Source: CAVYGM01 sp963768025 (lineage in GTDB: Bacteria; Bacteroidota; Bacteroidia; Cytophagales; Spirosomataceae). Taken from it: a stretch of DNA of 64,000 nucleotides. This document shows, piece after piece, positions 53,839 to 61,911 of this stretch (its first letter is position 1; each line of letters begins with the position of its first letter). The stretch is taken from positions 1 to 64,000 of the forward strand of contig CAVYGM010000003.1 of the NCBI GenBank assembly GCA_963768025.1, written 5' to 3'. Both the position numbers and the translations under genes were made by a program. Below the pieces are notes generated by a model. It searched no databases. It was not told where the DNA came from and was given only the letters and a program-made list of their open reading frames with translations.

Positions 53839-54282
53839 TTATTTTACAATTACCCCATCGGCCACAAACGCCAGTTCTTCCTTCGGGGTGTTAATCTCCT
53901 CAATTTCTTCCTTGCTTTTCCCGGCATCCTTGGCATAGTGGCGCAGTTCGGCCACAGGAGTGGTTTTCTTTTCGGCTACTCCTTCAAACACGACGGTCTT
54001 GCCGGCGATGTCTTTGGGAACGAAAAAACCGTAATCTTTAAAAGTCACCCGCATGGATTCGCCATTGTCCATTTTTACCTTCATCCAGCAGCCCTTGGCC
54101 TGGCATACGGACTCAACGGTACCGGTTACCTTGGCGGTCATGCTTTCTTTGGGGCCCATCTTAGTGGGTAGTTCGTCGGCGGCAATGGCGGCTTTGTCGT
54201 TAATTTTCTTACCGAAAGTATCCTGAGCTTGTACCTGAACGGCCAATGCAAAACAGAAAAATAAAGCGAGTAGTTTCTTCAT
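53839..54282 (-). CDS. DUF4920 domain-containing exported protein
   Basis: The 147-residue protein starts at ATG 54282 (MKKLLALFFCFALAVQVQAQ, a clear signal peptide). An upstream in-frame ATG at 54309 lies inside the predicted -7 promoter element and is unlikely to be used. The DUF4920 core contains VESVCQAKGCWMKVKMDNGE, an OB-fold-like region with a CxxxGCWM Cys pair that may bind metal, and FFVPKDIAGKTVVFEGVAEK. Function is not established. It has its own promoter and terminator, so it appears to be a single-gene unit. Confidence 0.88.
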   Translation of the reverse strand: MKKLLALFFCFALAVQVQAQDTFGKKINDKAAIAADELPTKMGPKESMTAKVTGTVESVCQAKGCWMKVKMDNGESMRVTFKDYGFFVPKDIAGKTVVFEGVAEKKTTPVAELRHYAKDAGKSKEEIEEINTPKEELAFVADGVIVK

Positions 54283-54308
54283 GGGTATAAGGTTTTGTTT
54301 ATTAAACA

Positions 54309-54340
54309 TAAAGGTAATGTATAAATATAGATGCGCAAAA
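54309..54340 (-). promoter_or_regulatory. predicted promoter of the DUF4920 gene
   Basis: On the minus strand TTTTG (54340-54336), 19 bases, then TACCTTTA (54316-54309) match the Bacteroidota -33/-7 consensus with the final G replaced by A. The ATG is 26 bases beyond the -7 element. Confidence 0.45.
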
Positions 54341-54387
54341 TCCTGCGGATAAGGCGCGTTTTACAAATACTTTTTTTCAACTTGCCT

Positions 54388-56779
54388 CTACTCCATTACC
54401 TGCACCCAGCCTTTGCAGCGACTTCCCTGCGGGGTCACGATTTCGTAAAAATAGGTACCGTTGATAGTGCCCTTTCCCCAGTTGTTTTGGTAACTTTCGG
54501 CCTGAAACACCTCTTTGCCCCAGCGGTTATACACCTGCAAGGCCGAATTGCCCACGGGCACCACAAAGGTATCGTTCTTGCCGTCGTCGTTGGGCGTGAT
54601 GATATTGGGAAGTACCAGCGGTGGTTCGGCGTTTAGCGTTCGCGATACCGTCAGGGCGCAACCGGCCTGGTTGTAGGCCGTCAGCGAAATCGTATATTCT
54701 CCCGGCTGCTGATACACCGCCTCCCGGACATCCGGAGTGGTGACCATCCCTCCAATTCCTACGTTCCACTCGTAACGTTGGGCGTTTTTGGTTAGGTTCC
54801 TGAACTCGTACTTCACGGGTTCGTTGCAGGCCTCACCCGCCCGCACAATTTCAAAGAGAGGCTCATAGGCCCGATCCACCTGCACTACGATCTGCTTTTC
54901 AGGTTTGCACCCATCGGCGTATTGGGCCTGCACGGTGTAGGTGGTGGTCACCGCGGGCGAGGCCGTTATGCTCGGGCCGGAATAGGCACTCAGCGTCGAA
55001 TCGCCCTTCCAGACAAAAGCTGTGGCCGCTCCGGTGGCCCGCAAATTTACTTTTTGACCCGCGCACACCAGTTGCGGCGGACTCACCGCAAAATCAGGCT
55101 TGTTGCTATCCACGGTAACCTTTACGGTCTTGGTGGGTCGGCAGCCATCGCCATATTGCGCTTCCACGATATAGGTGGTCGTAACGGTAGGACTGGCCGT
55201 GATGCGGGTACCTACCGTATCGCTCAGGCCGGCCCCGCCCGTCCAGCGGTAGCCCAACGCGGAGCCGGAGCTGGTCAATATTACCGATTGTCCGGGACAA
55301 ATCGTGGTGTCTTTTCCCGCCAGAAAGTCGGGCTTACTATCGTCAATGGTTACTTTTACGGATTTGGTCACCACACAACCTGAGGCGTCCTTTACTTCTA
55401 CTTTGAAGTCCGTAGTTTCGTTCACCTTGGCCGTAGGGGTGGCGCTTTTGGTGTCGTTCAGCCCCAGCGCCGGCGACCAGGTATAGTCCGTTCCGCCCTT
55501 AACCATCAGGGGAACGGGCACACCGCGGCATACCGTCGTATCCCCATCCGTAACTACGTTCAGGCTGCTGACTTTGATGATGCGCGTGGCTATATCCTCT
55601 CTTTTGCAGGTGAGCCGGTTGAATGCCCGCAGCGTGACGGTATATTCCCCGGCCTGATTAAAACTATATTCTGATTGGATTTTCTCCCGGGAAAAACCAC
55701 TCCCGTTCACTTCCCATATATAGTCCACCCCACCTACACTTGTATTTACAAAGGTCAGTTTGAGCGGTGCGCAGCCCTGCACTACGTCCTTTTTGGTTCC
55801 ATCGTACACGTCAAAATCCGCTTTCAGGCGGTCAATGTCAATCTTGAAGGCGGCATTATTGCAGTTTTCGCTGTTGTTGGTTCGTGACCAGGCCTTGGCC
55901 GTGGTTGGGAAGCGGGTACCCCCGCAGGCGCAGGTAGCGTGGTAAATGATCCCGTTTTTGTCAAACCGGCTGGTGCCACCATCCACGTGGTCGCCCCGAT
56001 CTTCAGCCGGATTAGGCGGGCTCACACTCCCAAAATAGGTAGAGTAAAGCATCGCTTTCGCTCCCGTTTCCAGAATAGCGATGTAAAAATTATTGCCGTT
56101 GGTAGTAGCCTGCAAGGCGTCGCTGGTCACAACCATACCATTGGTGCTGCTTTGGGAGTTATAGGCCGTCCTTACATTCACCATCCCGCCCCAGCCCGCT
56201 ATGTAAATATTGCCGCACTCATTGACCAGAAAGGCCGTGGGGGAAATATCCGGGGTGCCCTTCCGCGAGCCAATGACGGTTGAGAAAATGGTCTTCGAAA
56301 GGGTAGGGTCCAAGGCGTGCACAAACTGCCCGCTGTTGGCATTGCTGTACACCCCGGCCGAAATAGGATAAACGCCCCTGGTTAGGCCCAATACGTGCAC
56401 ATTGCCGCTGGGGTCCAGATCCAGCAGGTACCCGCCATCGGCGGCGTCAGTACCCAGGTAGCTTACCTGCTGAAACTGCTGATTTTTGAAGTAGGCTACG
56501 TAAGCATCTTCGGTACCTTTGAGAGCCGACTGGTAGGCCCCGGCCTGGACGGGCAAGTCGGTACTTTTTGTAATCCCGGTTATGTACACTTCTCCATCGA
56601 GCGTTGGCTTAACAGAAAAAGCCGCTTCAAATTCACCCCCACCAAAGTAGGTACTCCATTGCAAGGTACCGAGGTCAGGAGAAAGCTGCGAGATCGTGGC
56701 GTCCTGCCGTCCTTTGAGGGTACCTTGGAAGGCGTTTTTGGTGGGAAAATTGGTGGAGTTGGTTGAGGAAGCTGACCAG
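54388..56779 (-). CDS. T9SS type B cargo protein, C-terminal part after frameshift
   Basis: After a one-base break near 56772-56785 the chain resumes (SASSTNSTNFPTKNAFQGTL) with further SBBP-type propeller repeats. PKD/Ig-like domains with repeated (P)VTTTYTVQAQYADGCKP segments follow, and the C-terminus is a gliding-motility-associated type B sorting domain (LPNIITPNDDGKNDTFVVPV, LQVYNRWGKEVFQAESYQNN, GTYFYEIV). The apparent start at 57063 is out of frame with the true N-terminus. The combined protein is about 1230 residues, secreted by T9SS to the surface, and probably adhesive. Confidence 0.85.
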
Positions 56780-58084
56780 TACGTTTTCGTCTTTATCGAG
56801 CACGATTTCGCCCCGAAAGGTATCCCCGTAGTTTTTGATAATAATGTTGGACACACTACTGAGGGCGTCGTTGCCGCTGCCGCCCAGATAAGTAGCCGCC
56901 AGGAGCCGGGTACCGTCACTGCTGAGGCGGGCCAGGTACATGTCGCTGCCGTTGGGCAAGCCCAGGCCGTCAATGGGCGTGATGGAAGCCCCGCCCCCGA
57001 AAGTTTTCTGAAAGGCCGTGGCCGTGGTAGCGAAGTTGGTAGACGAAGTGGTGCCGTACACAAACAGCTCCCCCTTGGAATTGGTAACCAGACTATTGGG
57101 AATGTCGGTGCTGGCCCCTCCCAGAAACGTAGCGTAGAGGAGCAGGGAGCCGTCGAGGCTGAATTTCATCAGGCCGGTGTCCACCAGACCCCCAAACTGT
57201 ACCTGGTAGGCTCCCACCTTCACGGGGAATATGGCCCCGAACACCGTCCCGCCGGAGTACAGGTTGCCGGCGGCATCGTAGGTGGCGGTATGGCCCCAGT
57301 TGTCGGAAGCAGCTCCTGAGAAGGTAGAAAAAATCAGTTCGGGGTCAATGGTGAGCGTATGAGAATGATCGTAATCGGCAGGCAACGAAAACTGCACCTG
57401 ATTGTCGCGCAGCACGTAGCGGGAGTTTACCTCACGAGTGCGGCTATTGATTTCCTGAAACGAATACGGTTTGGCTTCTTTGAAGGAGCCCAGGCTGGTT
57501 TGGATTTCCAGTTGCCCCGATTGGTTTACAGAAATACCGTTGGCACCCTGATAGATCATTTTTATGCGGGAGGCATCGGCGGCAGGATGGACGATAAACT
57601 CGTACTTGATGGTGTTCTGGTAGGTATAAATCCGAAAATCAATTCCTGGGTAAAGGCCTTGGTAAAGTACCTCCCCGAATCCCCCGGCACCACTCCCCCA
57701 CCGGTTGGGGTCTGAACCAATGAAATAATTGTACACGCTCCCGTCGGACTTGGCTTGGGACAGCTGAACATCCGGGTTGCTCCCTTCAAAGCGGACCTCC
57801 ACCCCGTGGGCATTGATCAGTTCCTGGGAGGTTCGGGTGCGGGGATCATCCGCCACGGGCCGGGTAGCATGACGGGCCATGACCTCGCGGGCATCGTAAA
57901 GAACATACACCAGCGATTGCTTTTTGAGGAATAAAAAGCCGCCCGGTATGTCAGCTCGATAAAGAATCTCTTTTTCCCACTGCCCTTTGTTTTGAATAAA
58001 ACGCAAGCCCCCGGCCATCGCTACTTCCCCAAACCAGAGCCACACCAGAACGAGTAGACTGAGACTTCGTAAAAATTGATTCAT
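56775..58084 (-). CDS. T9SS type B cargo protein, N-terminal part with SBBP repeats
   Basis: From ATG 58084 there is a signal peptide (about 1-24, GEVAMAGGL). Then comes the opening of the SBBP-repeat family (RFIQNKGQWEKEILYRADIP, GIDFRIYTYQNTIKYEFIVH) and beta-propeller repeats (NWGHTATYDAAGNLYSGGTV, STDIPNSLVTNSKGELFVYG, LDKDENVLV). The frame is lost at about 56775 and stops at 56675. Such proteins are large surface or secreted components in Bacteroidota. Function beyond surface display is unknown. Confidence 0.85.
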
Positions 58085-58216
58085 ACAATCGGAGTAAAAA
58101 ATCGATCAAATAATAAAAGTCAGAGTAAATAAATTGGTTAAAATAGTAATCAGCGCAACCCTGCGGATAAGCGGACAGGGCTTGAAAAGAAGAGGTAAGC
58201 TACCGAAAACTTCTCA

Positions 58217-58834
58217 TTACTTGAACGCCGAAACTGAAATGATATTTTTACAAAATTCATATTCCTGGGGTTGGTTTGAACCCAGCACCACCAGTTGATT
58301 CTCAGCAAGGCCCACCACCTGATCCAGGTACCAGCGCGTACCCCGGGCGTCGAGGTTGGAGGTAGGCTCATCCAGAAACACGACGGGTACCTCCGACAGA
58401 AACGCCAGCCCCAGCTTGACCCGCTGCTTCATCCCCGACGAAAAATGCCGCACTACCTTGTTGCGGGCGTGGGACAGCTGCACAAAGTCCTCAAAATCAG
58501 GGGTATTTAGTCCGTTTTTCAAGGGTTTGAATTTCTGATGAAAGGTAACCAGCTCGCGGAGCGTAAATTCTTCAATCAGTTCGAGGTAGGGCGCTGCCAA
58601 TACTATGTGACGGTACCAGTCGTCAATTTCCAGTTCTTTCCCCTTCATCCGGTAGTGTATAGTTCCTTCCGAAGCGGGTACGCTGCCCATCAGCAACTGA
58701 ATCAAGGTAGACTTCCCGCTGCCGTTGGGCCCTACGAAAGTATAGCTTTGCCCCGTTTCTAAATCAAAATTTACATGACGGAATATCCATTCCGATATAA
58801 ATTTTTTACCCGCATCTTTTACCTGTATCTGCAC
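58217..58834 (-). CDS. ABC transporter ATP-binding protein
   Basis: The 205-residue ATPase has Walker A (FVGPNGSGKSTLIQLL), Q-loop-like region, signature HFSSGMKQRVKLGLAFL (SSGMKQ), Walker B VVFLDEPTSNLDARGT and a short end. The H-loop position reads VVLGSNQPQEYEFC, without a clear His. It is small for the family and no permease is adjacent. Similar stand-alone ATPases of the heme-exporter CcmA type occur in Bacteroidota; partner unknown. Confidence 0.85.
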   Translation of the reverse strand: MQIQVKDAGKKFISEWIFRHVNFDLETGQSYTFVGPNGSGKSTLIQLLMGSVPASEGTIHYRMKGKELEIDDWYRHIVLAAPYLELIEEFTLRELVTFHQKFKPLKNGLNTPDFEDFVQLSHARNKVVRHFSSGMKQRVKLGLAFLSEVPVVFLDEPTSNLDARGTRWYLDQVVGLAENQLVVLGSNQPQEYEFCKNIISVSAFK

Positions 58835-58952
58835 CTGTTCGAAGGATTCAAAGTGAGTTGCGATGGTTGGAAAAGCAACAAAATGAAATTTGATGGCCCG
58901 AATTTACATAGATTCCTTATTTTGGTCGTCAAAACCTAATCGAACTATACGA

Positions 58953-60397
58953 ATGAATACGCAAAAAAGAAACAGAGTGTTGCTGGTGGTAGCCTTGCTC
59001 CTTCCCCTGGGCTGTGGGCTCAGACCCCACACGAGCGCATTGTGAAGGAATTGAACCAGAAGGAGATGATGTACGGCCAAAAGGCCAAGGCCATCTGGAA
59101 TTACGCCGAGGTAGGCTACCAGGAGGAGAAAAGCTCGGCGTTATTGCAGGATATGCTCAGCAAAGAAGGTTTCAAAATACAGAAAGGCGTAGCAGGCATA
59201 CCCACCGCCTTCGTGGCGAGCTATGGCGAGGGCCAACCGGTACTAGGCATTTTGGGCGAGTACGACGCACTCCCCGGACTCTCACAAGACTCCCTGCCCT
59301 CCCGTAAAATAATGCAGGAGGGTGCCGCCGGGCACGCCTGCGGTCACCACCTCTTCGGCGTGGGATCGGCGGCGGCGGCCATCGCGGTCAAGAACTGGAT
59401 GGTAGCTACGAGGCAGAAGGGTACCATCCGGGTGTATGGTACCCCCGCGGAAGAGGGTGGCTCGGGCAAGGTATACATGGTGCGCGCCGGGCTCTTCAAG
59501 GACGTGGATGCCGTGCTGCACTGGCACCCCGCCGACTCCAATAGCGCCAGTCCGGGTACGTCGCTGGCCAATATGTCGGCTAAGTTTCGGTTCAAAGGCG
59601 TGGCCGCCCATGCCGCGGCGGCTCCCGAGCGGGGGCGGTCGGCGCTGGACGGCGTGGAGGCCATGAACCACATGGTCAACATGATGCGCGAGCACGTACC
59701 CTCCGACGCCCGTATTCACTACATCATCACGCAGGGTGGCAAAGCCCCCAACGTCGTGCCCGACTTTGCCGAAGTGTACTTCTACGTACGCCACCCCCGC
59801 CGCGACGTAGTGCAGGATATGTGGTCGCGGATTGTGAAGGCATCCGAGGGAGCCGCCATGGGTACGGGCACCACGGTAGAGCACGAGATCATCGGTGGCG
59901 TGTACGAGCTACTGCCCCTGGATGCCCTGGCCAAAGTAATGTACACAAACCTGAAAGAGGTAGGTGGTGTGAACTATGAGGCATCAGAAAACGCGTACGC
60001 CAAACAAATGCAGACTACCTTCGGTGGTACTACCCAAACCCCTGAGCTAGCAACCGCCAGTCAGATACTACCCTATGAGTACGAGCGCACCGGTATGGGT
60101 TCCACCGATGTAGGGGATGTGAGCTGGACGGTACCTACCGTGGGTATGCGCACCGCTACCTGGGTACCGGGCACCGCCGCCCATAGCTGGCAGGCCGTGG
60201 CAGCGGGAGGGACCAGCATTGGCCGAAAAGGCATGATGGTAGCCGCCAAGACCATCGCCCTCACCGCCGTAGATTTGTTCCAGAACCCCAAGGTACTGAC
60301 CGAAGCCAAAGCGGAGTTTGACGAAAAACGCGGAAAAGGCTTCCAATACGATGCCCTGCTCGGCAACCGCCCCCCCGCGCTGGACTACCGGAAATGA
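58953..60397 (+). CDS. exported M20-family amidohydrolase (AbgB-like), frameshift in the signal peptide
   Basis: The true start appears to be ATG 58953 (MNTQKRNRVLLVVALLLPLG). A one-base break near 59012 then restores WAQTPHERIVKELNQKEMMY, so the open frame from 59042 lacks the signal. The 480-residue enzyme carries M20 metal ligands GHACGHHLFG, EYDALPGL, GTPAEEGGSGK and a late His (GTAAHSWQ), plus the dimerisation domain starting at KFRFKGVAAHAAAAPERGRS. It resembles p-aminobenzoyl-glutamate hydrolase subunit B and other N-acyl amino acid hydrolases. It is predicted periplasmic; substrate unknown. It is not obviously tied to the rhamnose genes downstream. Confidence 0.88.
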
Positions 60398-60411
60398 AGT
60401 AAAAGTGTATA

Positions 60412-60528
60412 GAGTTGATGAGTTGAAAGTGGATAAGTGAAAAGTATGTGATTTAGCGTTGTGTACAGAACTCCTATTGTTTTATACTCATCGACTCTAA
60501 ACTCATCAACTCCTACTGCTTTCAACTC
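60412..60528. repeat. imperfect inverted repeat with C-free left arm
   Basis: GAGTTGATGAGT (60412-60423) pairs exactly with ACTCATCAACTC (60501-60512), and GAGTTGAAAG (60420-60429) with CTTTCAACTC (60519-60528). From about 60391 to 60455 the plus strand contains almost no C, and the right arm is nearly G-free. It lies between the M20 gene and the GntR-type gene. The layout matches the element at 31674, although the sequence differs. Confidence 0.6.
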
Positions 60529-60553
60529 CCCAAAACTCCTAAACAGTCCCAAA

Positions 60554-61588
60554 ATGAATCCCTCCCAAAAAATCCTTGACTCGATTCAGATTGATGAGTA
60601 CTCGGTAACGCCTAAGTACCTTCAACTGAGCAACTCTATTCTGAAAGGCATTCAGATGGGCGCCATCGGCAAGGGGGATGTGATGCCGTCGATCAATGAG
60701 ATAAGTTTCGAATTTGACATCTCCCGAGTGACGGTTGAGAAAGGCTACAACCATCTCAAAAGCATTGGGGTACTTAGTTCGGTTCCTGGGAAAGGGTACT
60801 TTATCAAGAATACCGACCACACCCAGCATCTCAAAGTATTCCTGCTGTTTAATAAGCTCAGTCCCCACAAAAAAATCATATACGACTCGTTTGTGGAGAC
60901 CTTGGGTAGCCAGGCCGCCATAGATTTTTACATTTATAACAATGACTTCGTCCTCTTCAAGCGCATTATTGAGCAACGGAAGGACGAGTATACGCACTTT
61001 GTGATTATTCCCCATTTTATAGAGGGGGAAGAGAAAGCCTACGAAGTAATCAATACCCTGCCCAAAGACCAGCTGATTGTTCTGGACAAGATCATTCCCC
61101 GAATCAGCGGGGAGTTTGGCGCGGTGTACCAGAACTTTGAGCGGGATATCTATACCTCCCTCGAAAAAGCGGGGGAGGCCTTATCCAAGTACGACACGCT
61201 CAATCTGATTTTTCCCGAAAACAGCTACGCGCCCCGCGAAATAACGGTAGGGTTCACCAACTTCTGCCGTGACTATGCCTTCGAGTACCGGGTCATCGCC
61301 TCCATCGCCGATGAAACCATCCAGAAAGGGCAGGCCTATATCAATATCATGGAGGATGATCTGGTGATTCTGATCGAAAAGATTATTGCCCAATCCCTGA
61401 TACTGGGAGAAGAGGTGGGGGTAATTTCGTACAACGAAACGCCCCTGAAAAGGTTAATATTGAACGGGATTACTACCATGTCTACTGACTTCCGGGCTAT
61501 GGGAAAAACCGCCGCCGAACTGATCCTGACCAACTCCAAAGATCACCACGAAAATCCTTTTTATCTGACCGTACGCTCTTCTCTGTAA
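60554..61588 (+). CDS. GntR-family regulator with LacI/periplasmic-binding-type sensor domain
   Basis: The 344-residue protein starts at ATG 60554 (MNPSQKILDSIQIDEYSVTP). The region upstream in frame lies within the repeat and is unlikely to be translated. A GntR winged helix (about 15-80, YLQLSNSILKGIQMGAIGKG, FEFDISRVTVEKGYNHLKSI, GVLSSVPGKGYF) is followed by a periplasmic-binding-protein-like domain of the LacI type (about 90-340). In Bacteroidota regulators of this hybrid type (for example FucR of Bacteroides) control deoxy-sugar genes. The next gene is a rhamnose-pathway enzyme, so rhamnose or fucose sensing is likely but inferred. Confidence 0.9.
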   Translation: MNPSQKILDSIQIDEYSVTPKYLQLSNSILKGIQMGAIGKGDVMPSINEISFEFDISRVTVEKGYNHLKSIGVLSSVPGKGYFIKNTDHTQHLKVFLLFNKLSPHKKIIYDSFVETLGSQAAIDFYIYNNDFVLFKRIIEQRKDEYTHFVIIPHFIEGEEKAYEVINTLPKDQLIVLDKIIPRISGEFGAVYQNFERDIYTSLEKAGEALSKYDTLNLIFPENSYAPREITVGFTNFCRDYAFEYRVIASIADETIQKGQAYINIMEDDLVILIEKIIAQSLILGEEVGVISYNETPLKRLILNGITTMSTDFRAMGKTAAELILTNSKDHHENPFYLTVRSSL

Positions 61589-61911
61589 GGGAGGCAGGGA
61601 TCGGATTTTTGTTGGAATGCAAACGTCAGTAAATATAAATGTAGGCAAATTTGAAGTTTTGATGAATGGTGTAAAATAGGTCTATTTTTATTAAATGATT
61701 GATTTAGAGTAGGTAAAATAAAGTTATCAGCAACCTGCTCAAAGAGATGTTTTGTCCAAACTGCAACTAGTGGTACGGTGTAGGACAGTTAGGTTAGCCG
61801 CACTAAATACTTTTGCAACAGACGTCTGAGTACTTTATTCCCAATCAGAGCTTCTAAGTTGCTATCATTATTTCAAATTTAACCTCATACGACTCCAAAA
61901 CCCGTTAACCC
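61589..61911. other. intergenic region between GntR-type regulator and rhamnose enzyme gene
   Basis: These 323 bases contain no gene. TACTTTTG at 61808-61815 fits the Bacteroidota -7 consensus about 96 bases before the ATG, without a clear -33 partner. CAGACGTCTG (61819-61828), a perfect 10-bp palindrome next to it, is a reasonable candidate operator for the regulator encoded upstream. Confidence 0.45.
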
